DNA of 64,000 nucleotides from Micromonospora sp. RP3T (GTDB lineage: Bacteria; Actinomycetota; Actinomycetes; Mycobacteriales; Micromonosporaceae), in contig NZ_PYPS01000035.1 of the NCBI RefSeq assembly GCF_003027925.1, positions 23,287 to 87,286 of the forward strand. Reading direction: 5' to 3'. Below are positions 17,561 to 26,717 of this stretch, in pieces (within the stretch, counting starts at the first letter, position 1; each line of letters starts with the position of its first letter). The notes under the pieces are model-generated. The model did not search any database, had not been told where the DNA came from, and saw nothing but the letters and a program-made list of their open reading frames with translations. The position numbers and the translations under genes were made by a program.

Positions 17561-17593
17561 TGCGGGGGCCGAGCACGCGGCTCGGCCCCCGCA
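17561..17593 (-). terminator. Hairpin between the wHTH and DUF932 genes
   Basis: Perfect 14-bp arms TGCGGGGGCCGAGC / GCTCGGCCCCCGCA with a 5-base loop, 16 bp past the upstream gene's stop. Confidence 0.65.
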
Positions 17594-17608
17594 GGGAAGT
17601 GGCGTTGG

Positions 17609-18844
17609 TCAGGACTGGTCGGTGCTGCCCGCGTCGGCCTCGACGGGGCTGTCGCTGTCGGGTTGCACCGAGTGGACGAAGGTCAGCGGCGCCTCGGAGA
17701 CCAGGACGATCCGGCCGCCGGCGGCGGCCTTGGTGCAGTTGTTCCGCACGGCGCCGGGGCTGATCGCGCGGCCGAGTTGGCCGGCGAGCACGGTGGCGAT
17801 GTCCTGCGGGGTCATTTGCCGGCCGGGGTTGGCGGCCAGGACGTCGAGGGTGAGTTTTTCCAGTTCGCCGCGGCCGAACGGTTGGCTGCCGTCGGCGTTG
17901 ACGGTCCCGTCACCGCGCGGGCCCTTGCTGCGGGCGACGCGCGGCGTGCGGCCGGGGGCGCGCATCGGCATGGCGACGATCTGGGTTTCGCCTTCTGGGT
18001 CGACGATGTGCAGCGTGCCGTCCGGTCGGATCAGGGGCAGCATCGCCGCGGCGGCGATCGGCATGCTCGTGTGGCCGCGGATGACCTGGGAGCACAGCGG
18101 GCAGCGGGGCGGCTCCGGATTCGGGTCCACCTCGCTGGCTCTGGTCGGGCCGGTGACCCACCGCTCGGGCAGGCCGGGCAGTCGACGAGCGGCGTCGGCT
18201 TGCTCCATCGCGGTCAGCAGCCGGGACGCGGTGGCGTGTCCGATGCCGCTTTCGGCCACGATCAGGTCGATGGTGGAGCCGGCGTCGCCGTAGTCGGCCA
18301 GGACTCCCTTGATGGCCATGACCTTGCGGTCACCGGGTCGCGCCGGCTGTACCGCAACGACGGCGGACCTCTCATCGGCCTCGCTGCTGTCGTTATCGTG
18401 TCCGCGGCTGTCGTCCTGGTCGGTCTCGTCTACCGCTTCATCCGGCGCCTTGTCCGCGTGGTCGATGCGGGTTTGATCAGCTGCGCTGGTGTCGCCGGTG
18501 GCGGGCTCGCTGGCTCCGGTGTCGGTGTCTGATCCGGTGAGCTGCTCGCTCTCGTCGACCCCGGCGGTCTGCTGGTCGCCGAGGTCGACGGCGGCATCCG
18601 GTTCTGGTGTGTCGGTGCCGTCGGGGATGGGCAGGGCCCACCGGGTGGGTGCGCCGTCGGCCGCGTCGGCGTCGGTGTCCACCGGCACGATCAGACCGGC
18701 ATCGGCCAGGGTCTTGAGTGCCTTGTCGGTGGTCGAGCGAGCCTTACCGGCGCGGTCGGCCAGCTCGTGGACATCACCCTGACCAAGATCGGTTAGGGCG
18801 TCGAGTACGGCCTGCGCTGCAGGCGTCAGGGACAGGTTTTCCAT
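17609..18844 (-). CDS. Multi-winged-helix, Asp-rich hypothetical protein
   Basis: 411 residues. An N-terminal winged helix (LTPAAQAVLDALTDLGQGDVHELADRAGKARSTTDKALKTL, residues ~6-50) is followed by an acidic, low-complexity linker (~70-160). A second helix-turn-helix (GSTIDLIVAESGIGHATASRLLTAME, ~185-215), a CPLC pair near 246, and a third winged helix near 340-390 (LTLDVLAANPGRQMTPQDIATVL) follow. The start is supported by AAGGAAGG. Probably a DNA-binding structural or regulatory factor of the element; no named family recognised. Confidence 0.7.
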   Translation of the reverse strand: MENLSLTPAAQAVLDALTDLGQGDVHELADRAGKARSTTDKALKTLADAGLIVPVDTDADAADGAPTRWALPIPDGTDTPEPDAAVDLGDQQTAGVDESEQLTGSDTDTGASEPATGDTSAADQTRIDHADKAPDEAVDETDQDDSRGHDNDSSEADERSAVVAVQPARPGDRKVMAIKGVLADYGDAGSTIDLIVAESGIGHATASRLLTAMEQADAARRLPGLPERWVTGPTRASEVDPNPEPPRCPLCSQVIRGHTSMPIAAAAMLPLIRPDGTLHIVDPEGETQIVAMPMRAPGRTPRVARSKGPRGDGTVNADGSQPFGRGELEKLTLDVLAANPGRQMTPQDIATVLAGQLGRAISPGAVRNNCTKAAAGGRIVLVSEAPLTFVHSVQPDSDSPVEADAGSTDQS

Positions 18845-19020
18845 GGTGTTCCTTCCTTGGGGACGTGGTTCGGGATGCTCGGCGCGAGTGGGACCGCCCG
18901 GATGGTGGGCCGGGTAGCGGGTGATAGCCGGGGCCGCAGGCGCGCGTCAGGGGGTGCCGTGCCGTGCGAGGTGCGGCAGTCGCCGCGCGGTGAAGCGCGC
19001 TGCGATGGGATGGCGGTCGA

Positions 19021-19614
19021 CTACCGGCCCGAGGTGGTGGGCGAGCATGCTGCGGGCTGCAGGATGTAGAGGCGGTCCTCGGTGCGGTCTCGGTAGATGC
19101 CGGCGTCGCTGTGGGACAGCCGCACCGAGCTGACGCTGTCGGGTAGCCGGAGCCGGGCGTCTGAGCTGCCGACCCTGATGTGGGCGGTGTGTCCGGCGAG
19201 GTTCTGCGCGCGGCACGAGTCGGTGTGCGGCAGGACGACCAGCACGGTGTCGCCGGGGTCGACGTAGCGCCGACGTACCTGCTGCCCAGGGTGGGTCAAC
19301 GCGTAGGCGGTCCGCGTCTCGTCGCCGATGAGGGCGTCGATTCGAGCGCGGGCGTTGCCGTACTCGCGGGCCAGGTCCTGGATCGTCTTCGCCGTTCCGG
19401 TGATGGCGGCGGCGGATGCGTGGAGGTCGTCTTCGTTGAGGAGCCTTGTGCGCAGGTGGTCGACGGCGAGCAGCAGCTCGTCGCGTAGGTGTCGGAGGTT
19501 GTCGGCAGCCTCGGGTAGGTGCGCGGCGGCGGGGATGGGGTCGACGGCATGTTGGTCGAGGGTGCGGCCGGTCGCCGCGGTGATCCAACGCTCGAACAGG
19601 TTGAGATGCGGCAT
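19021..19614 (-). CDS. Hypothetical ICE protein, 197 residues
   Basis: Starts with ATG at 19614 (MPHLNLFERWI), with GAGG 7 bp upstream. Residues ~30-95 form long helices (NLRHLRDELLLAVDHLRTRL), and the C-terminal part is beta-rich (GDTVLVVLPHTDSCRAQNLAGHTAHIRVGSSDARLRL), suggesting a small beta barrel. No family recognised. It is 14 bp downstream of the next gene, so the two are likely one transcript. Confidence 0.65.
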   Translation of the reverse strand: MPHLNLFERWITAATGRTLDQHAVDPIPAAAHLPEAADNLRHLRDELLLAVDHLRTRLLNEDDLHASAAAITGTAKTIQDLAREYGNARARIDALIGDETRTAYALTHPGQQVRRRYVDPGDTVLVVLPHTDSCRAQNLAGHTAHIRVGSSDARLRLPDSVSSVRLSHSDAGIYRDRTEDRLYILQPAACSPTTSGR

Positions 19615-19628
19615 CACATTGCCTCGCG

Positions 19629-20357
19629 TCAGTCGGTGAGGTGGGCGAGTTCGGCGGGGGTGAGCTGTGCGGGGGTGCGGTTGTGCCAGGCGTCGGAGTG
19701 GCGCAGGTGCCACCAGCGCAGCAGCGTCCGGCAGGCCGAGGTGAGCTCACCCCGGATCGGCAGTTGATACACGGCGGCGAGCGGGACCTGATGTTCGCGG
19801 GCGATGTAGGCGGTCGGCGCCCATCCCGGTTCGGTGTGGGTGACCTCGCCGACGATGCGCTGCGGGTAGGGGATGTCGAAGGAGGCGGCGGCTTCGGCGT
19901 CGGGTATCACCAGCCAGGTGTCCGGATCCTTGCGCTGCAGAGTCGCGACGCCATGCGACGGGTCGCAGCGTCGCAGAAGCAGGTGTCGCTCGTCGCCTTC
20001 GTTCATCGGCCGGTGGTTGCGCCAGGCTCGGTAGCAGGCAGTGAGTGTGACGCCGAGGACGGTGTGCCGCTCGCGGGCGACGAGGGCGTCGGTGAGGATG
20101 TGCTGGTGACCAGGTAGGTAAAGGCCGGCGCGGGCGGCCAGTCCTTGTCGTGCCTTGTTGGCGAGTACGCCCAGTCGGGTGAGGGCTTGGTCGAGGTTGG
20201 TGGTGCTGTCGGTGAAGTCGAGTGCGGTCTTGTGTAGGAGGCGGGCGAGGTCGCCGATCGGTTCGGGGGTGGCGGTGTCGTGGCGCCACTGTTGCTCGGG
20301 GAGGACGTCGTTGGTGTCGGCGGCGATGCGCCGCAGCACCGGATCGGTCAGGAACAT
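19629..20357 (-). CDS. Hypothetical ICE protein, 242 residues
   Basis: ATG at 20357 has an AAGGAG ribosome site 8 bp away. The first 85 residues are helical (ADTNDVLPEQQWRH ... LDFTDSTTNLDQALTRLGVL); the rest has mixed sheet and helix, with CDPSHG near residue 131 and a Trp-rich segment RTLLRWWHLRHSDAWH near 212. Function unknown. The in-frame sequence extending upstream to 21374 is Arg/Pro-rich antisense of the neighbouring gene and was not included. Confidence 0.68.
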   Translation of the reverse strand: MFLTDPVLRRIAADTNDVLPEQQWRHDTATPEPIGDLARLLHKTALDFTDSTTNLDQALTRLGVLANKARQGLAARAGLYLPGHQHILTDALVARERHTVLGVTLTACYRAWRNHRPMNEGDERHLLLRRCDPSHGVATLQRKDPDTWLVIPDAEAAASFDIPYPQRIVGEVTHTEPGWAPTAYIAREHQVPLAAVYQLPIRGELTSACRTLLRWWHLRHSDAWHNRTPAQLTPAELAHLTD

Positions 20358-20390
20358 CAGGGGTCTCCTTCCAGCGGTGTGGACATGGCG

Positions 20391-20423
20391 ACGGCCGGTC
20401 GCAGTGGGGCTGCGACCGGCCGT
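20391..20423 (-). terminator. Hairpin between two hypothetical ICE genes
   Basis: Perfect 14-bp arms ACGGCCGGTCGCAG / CTGCGACCGGCCGT with a 5-base loop, 24 bp past the stop of the 20447-21142 gene. It may act as terminator or attenuator. Confidence 0.65.
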
Positions 20424-20446
20424 GGTGTTGCGGGTGGGGGAGGGTG

Positions 20447-21142
20447 TCAGGCGATGGTGACGGCGCATAGCCGCGCCCGTGGGTCGAGGCTGCGTAGATA
20501 GGCGCAGGCGTCGTTGAGGAAGCGGAACCGGTCGGCGACGGAGCCGCCTGCTGCGGTGAGGAGGCGACCGTCGGTGGTGATCAGCGCATCGCCGACCAGG
20601 GCGACGCGCCAGTGCAGGCCGGTGTAGGTGGCTTCGCCGGCTTGGTAGGCGGGCAGCTCGTACGGGTCGAGGTGGTGGGCGAGCATCGCCAGGACGCGGG
20701 GCTGCTGCTCGAAGCGTCGGCGGGCCTCGTGTGCGCTGACCTTGGCGGGGTCGGTGTGGTGCTGGGCGAGGTAGTCCTCGAATGGCCGGGCCGCGGGAGT
20801 GGTCGCGGCGACGTGGGTGTGCCAGGCGCGCCAGCGCAGCGCGGCGTCGTGGGCGGCGGTGGCGGCGGTGCCGGTCAGGTCGAGGCGGCTCTTGCGGCCG
20901 CCGGCGGCGAGGGTGATCGCGCCGAAGCGGCGGGCGGCGTCGAGCAGGTAGTAGCCGATGAAGCGGGTCAGCCAGCCGATGAGGCGGCGGTGTCGGACGC
21001 GGTAGCGGCGCGACGGCGTGCCGTTGGCCTGCAGAAGGTCGTGGACCTTTTCCGAGGCGGCGAACCAGTCGGCGTCCTGGCCGGGGGCGAAGCAGACGGT
21101 GATGACCTGGTCGGTGAGGGATGTGTTGGTGGGGGCGGGCAT
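20447..21142 (-). CDS. Hypothetical ICE protein, 231 residues
   Basis: Begins MPAPTNTSLTDQVITVCFAPGQ; AGGGAG lies 11 bp upstream of the ATG. It contains a helical middle with RLIGWLTRFIGYYLLDAARRFGAI, a helix-rich part (WRAWHTHV ... FEDYLAQHH) and a C-terminal segment with THRWxVALVGD-like strands. No catalytic motif or known family is apparent. Confidence 0.65.
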   Translation of the reverse strand: MPAPTNTSLTDQVITVCFAPGQDADWFAASEKVHDLLQANGTPSRRYRVRHRRLIGWLTRFIGYYLLDAARRFGAITLAAGGRKSRLDLTGTAATAAHDAALRWRAWHTHVAATTPAARPFEDYLAQHHTDPAKVSAHEARRRFEQQPRVLAMLAHHLDPYELPAYQAGEATYTGLHWRVALVGDALITTDGRLLTAAGGSVADRFRFLNDACAYLRSLDPRARLCAVTIA

Positions 21143-21448
21143 GACGGGGTGCTCCCTTCGCGAAGGCGTGGTTCGACTGCGGGGGTGTGGTGCCACCGGG
21201 CTGCGGCGTCTGTGCGGAGTACTGCCGGGAACGGCGCGGGGCGGGGTCACGGGGCCGACCGGATGGTGGGCTGAGGGTGATCCCGCTGGCGCGGGCAGGT
21301 CCGGGGAGAACAGACGGGCGGCGGTGCGAACAAAAGAGAAGAAGCTGCACCGTAGCGCCGTGACCTGACAGCACGCCCTCGACCAGCGACCGTGATGATG
21401 TCCCCTACCTGCGTTGACAGGTTCCGGCTGGACGGCTGACAGGCCGTG
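21143..21448. promoter_or_regulatory. Putative promoter region with CTGACA motifs
   Basis: About 300 bp between minus-strand genes. It contains CCTGACAG (21364-21371), TTGACAGG (21414-21421), and the inverted repeat CTGACAGGCCGTGTCAG (21436-21452), which overlaps the stop of the replication-relaxation gene. These may be operators for the downstream genes. Confidence 0.4.
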
Positions 21449-22300
21449 TCAGAGGTTGAAGACTCCGTCGTCGAAGTTGGGATTGTCCGCCACCGGCTGA
21501 CCGTGGTCGGTGGGTAGCTGCGCGAGTCCGACTCGGCCGGTGGCGCCGGCCGGCAGCCACACCGCTTGCGCCGGGTCCGTCTCGTGAGTGGCGGTGGCGA
21601 CGAGGACGTCGCCGCGTCGACCACGCAGGAGCCGGTGCAGGTGTTCCTCACGGGCGGCGCTGCCGAGCCAGAACAGCACCGGGTACCGGATGCCGACGCG
21701 TCGGGTCAGGTTGGCGTAGCGGTCGAGTTTGCCGGCCAGCCGGCCCAGCGGCTCGGTGCCGGTGTCGGCCTCCAGCCAGAACCCGACGCTGGCGCCGGCG
21801 GCGGTCCAGATGCCGTGGCCGTCGGCGGTGATGGTGCGGAACTGCCGGGTAGTGGTGCGCTCCGACCACCACCGGTCCAGACGCGCCTCGGGATGGTTCC
21901 GGGTGTGGGTCTTGAGCCGGACGAAGAACTCGTTGACGGTGAGCAGGTGGGTCAGGGTCGGGCTGGCCGATACTCGTTGCACGGCTTGCCGGCTCGCCCG
22001 GGCGGTCGGCTCGGGGCGTTCGTGGGCGGCGGCCTGGAAGCGGTGCCCGTTGTGGCCGAGGGTCCAGTGCCACGGCAGGCTGCCGCCGCCGGTGCGCGCG
22101 AACCGGAACCGGTCCAGCAGGCCCAGCCCGTACAGCTCACTGAGGCGGATCTGGCAGGTACGTCGGGCCAGGAAGAACAGCTGGTGGATCTGATCGGTGG
22201 TCAGGACGTGATGGTCGTCGAGGAGTTGGAGTAGCTGCCGGTCCCGCCTGGTGATGTGCGGGTAAATGGCCAGCAGGTCAGCAGATCGTGATTGCGGCAT
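21449..22300 (-). CDS. Replication-relaxation family protein
   Basis: 283 residues. The N-terminal winged helix (DRQLLQLLDDHHVLTTDQIHQLFF ... CQIRLSELYGLGLLDRF) and the following LTVNEFFVRLKTH and DRWWSERTT match the replication-relaxation family (MobC-like accessory proteins) found next to coupling-protein genes in actinobacterial ICEs and plasmids. It probably assists opening of oriT or replication initiation during transfer. It lies about 200 bp downstream of the coupling ATPase gene, same strand. Confidence 0.82.
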   Translation of the reverse strand: MPQSRSADLLAIYPHITRRDRQLLQLLDDHHVLTTDQIHQLFFLARRTCQIRLSELYGLGLLDRFRFARTGGGSLPWHWTLGHNGHRFQAAAHERPEPTARASRQAVQRVSASPTLTHLLTVNEFFVRLKTHTRNHPEARLDRWWSERTTTRQFRTITADGHGIWTAAGASVGFWLEADTGTEPLGRLAGKLDRYANLTRRVGIRYPVLFWLGSAAREEHLHRLLRGRRGDVLVATATHETDPAQAVWLPAGATGRVGLAQLPTDHGQPVADNPNFDDGVFNL

Positions 22301-22506
22301 AGGTGGTCACCCCTGCGGAGGGAGTCCCGGTAGGGAGTCTGGACGAGTTGATCTCGCGGACAGGCCGACGGCAGGCCGGGTACGGGCAGGCCAAGCGCCT
22401 GACAGGCCGGTGGGGGAGGGCTCGGGTGAGGTCTCGTCTCGCCGACACCCCCAAGCGAGCCCTCACCGCAGCACCCGGACGAGGCCCGAAACGAGCAGGC
22501 CTTCGC

Positions 22507-24969
22507 TCAGTGCTCGCGGCCGGCCATCCGTCGTTTCATCGCCGAGCGGGCGACCTGCTGCATCGGCGGCTCACCGTCGGCTCGGCGGTGGGCTGCGGCG
22601 CACTCCTGACGGATCGCGGTCGCCTCACCTACGAGGTCCGCCGGCGGGTTGGTGGTGAATGTGAACGACGGCAGCTCCCGGTTGCCGACCAGCAGCCGCG
22701 CGGCGGCGGTGTAGACGTCGAGGTGGGCCAGGTCGTGCTCGTCGAGCTCCGGTTTGGTGTGGCGCGACAGCTCCCGAGCGTCGGCCGGGTCGACGTTGAA
22801 GAACAGCTTCGACCGGGCATTGGCTGACACCGCTGCGGCGACATCCTTCGGTAGCTGCGCCAGGTCCTGGTGCGCCAACACCAGACCCAGCCGGAACCCT
22901 CGCGCCTCGGCCAGCATGTCCCCGACCGAGCCGGGCAGTGTCAGGAAGTTCTGACACTCGTCGACGTACAGCACGGCATCGCGGCGCTGGTCCTCCGGGA
23001 TGCTGGCGCGGGCGATGGCGGCCTGCCAGACCCGGGCGACAATCAGCGAGCCCAGGATCCGCGTCGTCTCCTCCCCGAGCACCCCCTTGGGTAGCCGGCA
23101 CAGCAGCACCCCGCCGTCGAGGACCCGGCCCATGTCGAAGGAACTGTGCGCGTTGCCGATGACCGACTTGACGAAGTCGCGCAGCAGAAATGCCCGTAGC
23201 CGGGCCAGGACGGGGGCGATGACCTGGCCGCGGAACTGCTCGTTGATGCCGTCGTACCAGACCCAGAACCCGCCGAGACCGTCTGGATCGTCCAGGCCGT
23301 GGGTGAACCGGGCCCGGAAGCCCTTGTCCTGCAGCAGCGACGGCACGAGGCTCAGCGTCGGTTTGGCGTGGCGCATCAGCGTCAGGCACGCCACCCGCAT
23401 CGTGTCGTCCATCCGCGGTCCCCACTGCCCTTGGAAGATCTTCGCGAAGATCCCCACCAGGTTGTCCACCGCCAGGTGCGGGTCTCCCCGGTCATCGAGC
23501 GGGTTGAAGCAGCCAGGGTTCTCCTGGTCCGGGTCGATGATCACGATCTTGCCGGCGGAGGCGGCGGGGAGCCGGTCGAGGATGTCGGTGATCAGGTCTC
23601 CGCGCGGGTCGATGACCACCGTGCCGCGGCCGGCTTTGATGTCGCCGAGGATCATGTTCAGCAGCAGCGTGGACTTCCCGACGCCGGTCTTGCCGACCAC
23701 GTGCACGTGCTGGCGGGCGTCGGTGACGGTCAACCCGACCTTGTGCCGGCCGATCTGCGCGCGGCCGAGCATCTTGACGCCACGCCCACCACCGGGGACC
23801 TGCACGGGCGCCGGCACGGCCTTGGCTCGGGCGCGGTCCAGGCCGGGCACGGCGAGGTCTTGCGGCAGCGCGGCGAGGGCCGCGAGTTCCGCGACGGTGG
23901 CCAGGAACCCCCGCCGCAACCGGCGCCCGGCGAGGGTGGCGACCGGGTGGGGCATCTTCATGCGCCGTAGCCGGTTCGGACCCGTGTACGTGGCGGCGGC
24001 CGAGGCGATGGTGTGCCCCAGTCCGATCAGCCGCTCACGGGTCTGCCTGGCCCGCCCCGCATCCGGTGGTGTCGTGTCCGAGTCGCGGGCGACGGCGAAC
24101 CGGACCGCGATCTCCAAGTGCGGCACCCGCACCGCCTTCTCCACCACCGTACGGGCCTCAGCGGCGGCCACCGGATCCCGTTCCGCCACACGAGCCGCTG
24201 CAGCCGAGGCGCGCGGCGGCTTGGACGGGCCGGGCGTGAACACCTCGAGCAGCCACAGCAGCGGCTCGACGGCCAGCCGCGCCGTACCCGACAACGCCCG
24301 CGCGGCCAGATCCGGCCGTCCGTGCGGATAGGCGGCGGTTGCCGCCGCCCGGCGGGCGGCGCGGACGCGCCGGGCCGGCGCCGGACGGACGAGAACCTGC
24401 ACGCAGGCGTGCTCGCGGGAGCCGACCTCGGCGCCGGCGGCGAGTAGCGCCCGCAGCGGATCGCTTTCGTGATCGCTGCGCAGCGGCAGCCCGTCGGGGT
24501 GCTGCGGCCAGTGCGCCCCACCCACCCCCTCACCGACCTGCGACGGGATCGGCGCGGCGGCGTCAGTGGTGGTGATGGTGGCGGCGGGCCACGCCGCGCG
24601 GACGGCGGCCTCGACCGCGCCGGGCGGCACCGTGCCGGGCACCCAGACCCGGATGGCCAGCGTACGGCCGGTCCACGTGTACTCCCAGCCGACATGCGGG
24701 TAGCCGAACACCCGGCGGCGCCACACCGAGGGCGTCAGGACGCCGGTGATGGTGGTCCAGAACGCTGCGGCGGCCTCGGCGGTGACCTGCGGTGGTGCGG
24801 CGATGGTCAGCCATCGCGCGTCGGCGGTGAACCGCCGGTGCCGCCAGGCGAGCACCTGGTCGTGCCCGAACACCGCTGCGACGACGATCGCGGCGGCGAC
24901 GAAGGCCAGCCACGGCCGGGCGAGCACCCACTGCCCGACCTCGGCGGGCCAGCCCGGGGTGGCCGTCAC
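22507..24969 (-). CDS. VirD4/TraG-like type IV coupling ATPase
   Basis: 820 residues. One N-terminal membrane span (PWLAFVAAAIVVAAVFG), then a ~360-residue poorly conserved cytoplasmic part. The ATPase domain has Walker A VVGKTGVGKSTLLLNM (near residue 425), RGTVVIDPRGDLI, and Walker B with RDAVLYVDECQNFL (near 665), plus VLAHQDLAQLP typical of the TraM-recognition/TraG group. Such proteins dock the relaxosome on the transfer channel. The start overlaps the virB4 stop by 4 bp (ATGA), showing translational coupling. Confidence 0.93.
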   Translation of the reverse strand: MTATPGWPAEVGQWVLARPWLAFVAAAIVVAAVFGHDQVLAWRHRRFTADARWLTIAAPPQVTAEAAAAFWTTITGVLTPSVWRRRVFGYPHVGWEYTWTGRTLAIRVWVPGTVPPGAVEAAVRAAWPAATITTTDAAAPIPSQVGEGVGGAHWPQHPDGLPLRSDHESDPLRALLAAGAEVGSREHACVQVLVRPAPARRVRAARRAAATAAYPHGRPDLAARALSGTARLAVEPLLWLLEVFTPGPSKPPRASAAAARVAERDPVAAAEARTVVEKAVRVPHLEIAVRFAVARDSDTTPPDAGRARQTRERLIGLGHTIASAAATYTGPNRLRRMKMPHPVATLAGRRLRRGFLATVAELAALAALPQDLAVPGLDRARAKAVPAPVQVPGGGRGVKMLGRAQIGRHKVGLTVTDARQHVHVVGKTGVGKSTLLLNMILGDIKAGRGTVVIDPRGDLITDILDRLPAASAGKIVIIDPDQENPGCFNPLDDRGDPHLAVDNLVGIFAKIFQGQWGPRMDDTMRVACLTLMRHAKPTLSLVPSLLQDKGFRARFTHGLDDPDGLGGFWVWYDGINEQFRGQVIAPVLARLRAFLLRDFVKSVIGNAHSSFDMGRVLDGGVLLCRLPKGVLGEETTRILGSLIVARVWQAAIARASIPEDQRRDAVLYVDECQNFLTLPGSVGDMLAEARGFRLGLVLAHQDLAQLPKDVAAAVSANARSKLFFNVDPADARELSRHTKPELDEHDLAHLDVYTAAARLLVGNRELPSFTFTTNPPADLVGEATAIRQECAAAHRRADGEPPMQQVARSAMKRRMAGREH

Positions 24970-26717
24970 TCCGTCTCCCCGATGCCCGTGACGGCGATCG
25001 TGTGCTCCGCCGCCGACCCGACGGCGCGGAACGGGATCCGCGACCGGCCCGCGACGAGCAGCCCCTCACCCCGGGGCGCGGCCAGCAGCAGCCGCGCCTC
25101 ACCCGCGGTGAGGTTGAACGCCTCCACGACAGCGTCGATGGACTGGGCGCTCTGGCGCATCAGCACCTGCGTCGCGGCGTTGGACACCACGGCGAGCCCA
25201 AGGTCGGTCGACAGCACATCCGCCGCGTCCTGCGTGACGACGCACAGCCCCGCCGACCGCTTGCGAGCCGCCTTCGCCATCCGGAACAGAAACCGCGCGC
25301 CTTCACCGTCGCGCATCAGCAGCCACGCCTCATCCACCACCACCAGATGCCGAGCCCGGCTAGTGCTGGCGGGCGGGGTGTCGATGCCCGACCAGATCGA
25401 GTCGAGCGCCAGCAGCGTGCCGATGGTCCGTAGTTCGTCGGGCAGGTGTCGCAGCGACCAGACCACCAGGTGTCCGTGCGGGACGGTGGTGGTGGGCCCG
25501 TCGAACAGGCCGGCGAAGTTCCCCACCGTCCAAGGGGCCAGCCGGGCGGCGAGCTGCCCGGCGGCCGGATCGTCGTCCTCGGAGAGCATTACGGCCAGGT
25601 CGCGCAGCAGGGGAGCAGGCTTTGTCCAGGTGCCCGGGTCGGAGTTGATGCCGGCGCGGGCGTAGGTCGCGGTGATGGCCCGGTCCAGGGCCGCGCGTTC
25701 GGCCGGCGGCGGTGCCGCGCCGAGCATCACCGCGATCAGCGTGTGCAGGTACAGGCCGCGTCGGGTGAGGGTGTCGGGCCGCCGGTCGTCGGGCAGGTCG
25801 AGCGGGTTGATACGCACCCCGGGCAGGCCCAGCTGCACGACCGTGCCGCCGACGTGGTCGGCCAGCGGGGTGTACTCGTCTTCGGGGTCGATGACGCTGA
25901 CGGTCGTGCCCTGGTACAGGTTGCGCAGGACGTCGAGCTTGACGAAGTAGCTCTTGCCCGCCCCGGAGCGGGCGAGGACGACCGAGTTGTGGTTGTCCTG
26001 CGCCCACCGGTTCCACACCAGCACCCCGTTGGAGGTGGTGTTGACCCCGTACAACACCCCCTCCGCCAAGGCCATGTCACCGGGGGTGGGGGCGGGGAGG
26101 TCCGGCGAGGCGAGGGGAAACGCCGCCGCGAGAGCGGTGGTGTCCAGCACGCGGCGCATCCGCAGCGGGTCCACCCCGACCGGCAGCGTCGAGAGCCAGC
26201 CCTGCTGATGGCGGAACGTCGCCGGTTGCAGGTCCAGCAGCACGCTCGCCGCAGCGGACTTCACGCCCGCGGTGAGGGTGGCGAGGTCGTCGAGGGTGCG
26301 GGCGTGCAGGGTGACGTAGATGCCGACCTCGAACAGCTTCGCCGCCCCACGGGCGACCCGCTCGGCCAGGTCGGCGGCATCGGCTGCGGCGGCGTCGACC
26401 ATCGGGTCGCCGAGGCGGCCGGCGTCCGCGTCGAGCCGGCGCGAGGATTCGAGGCGGGCGCGTTGACGCTTCAGCATCGGCGCGGCTAACTGCGGCACCA
26501 CCGGGTCCAGGTGCACGGCGACGTCCACGCGTCCCGGGTAGGACAGCAGCGGGTCCAGCCACGCCGGCCCGACCTCCGCCGGGTAGCCACACACGACGTA
26601 CGTGGCGGCGTACCCGTCACCGACCCGCACGTGTGACGGAGTGACCGACAACGCGGCGGGCACCGGCATACCTTCGGCGCTTGAGGCCTTTTTCATCAGG
26701 GTTTTCATCGAGTTCAT
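24966..26717 (-). CDS. virB4: VirB4-like type IV secretion ATPase
   Basis: 583 residues. N-terminal domain with PSHVRVGDGYAATYVVCGYP, typical of actinobacterial VirB4/TraC proteins. ATPase domain with Walker A LARSGAGKSYFVKLD near residue 250, VIDPEDEYTPLADHVGG, the conserved GLCVVTQDAADVL, and Walker B LVVVDEAWLLM near 455. It would power pilus or channel assembly. Its start overlaps the PrgI/VirB3-like stop as ATGA and its stop overlaps the coupling-ATPase start. Confidence 0.93.
   Translation of the reverse strand: MNSMKTLMKKASSAEGMPVPAALSVTPSHVRVGDGYAATYVVCGYPAEVGPAWLDPLLSYPGRVDVAVHLDPVVPQLAAPMLKRQRARLESSRRLDADAGRLGDPMVDAAAADAADLAERVARGAAKLFEVGIYVTLHARTLDDLATLTAGVKSAAASVLLDLQPATFRHQQGWLSTLPVGVDPLRMRRVLDTTALAAAFPLASPDLPAPTPGDMALAEGVLYGVNTTSNGVLVWNRWAQDNHNSVVLARSGAGKSYFVKLDVLRNLYQGTTVSVIDPEDEYTPLADHVGGTVVQLGLPGVRINPLDLPDDRRPDTLTRRGLYLHTLIAVMLGAAPPPAERAALDRAITATYARAGINSDPGTWTKPAPLLRDLAVMLSEDDDPAAGQLAARLAPWTVGNFAGLFDGPTTTVPHGHLVVWSLRHLPDELRTIGTLLALDSIWSGIDTPPASTSRARHLVVVDEAWLLMRDGEGARFLFRMAKAARKRSAGLCVVTQDAADVLSTDLGLAVVSNAATQVLMRQSAQSIDAVVEAFNLTAGEARLLLAAPRGEGLLVAGRSRIPFRAVGSAAEHTIAVTGIGETE

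Noticed and set aside
19629..21374. 581-codon extension of the 242-residue protein
   Set aside because: The extra part overlaps another real gene in a different frame and has no protein character; start at 20357 has a proper ribosome site.
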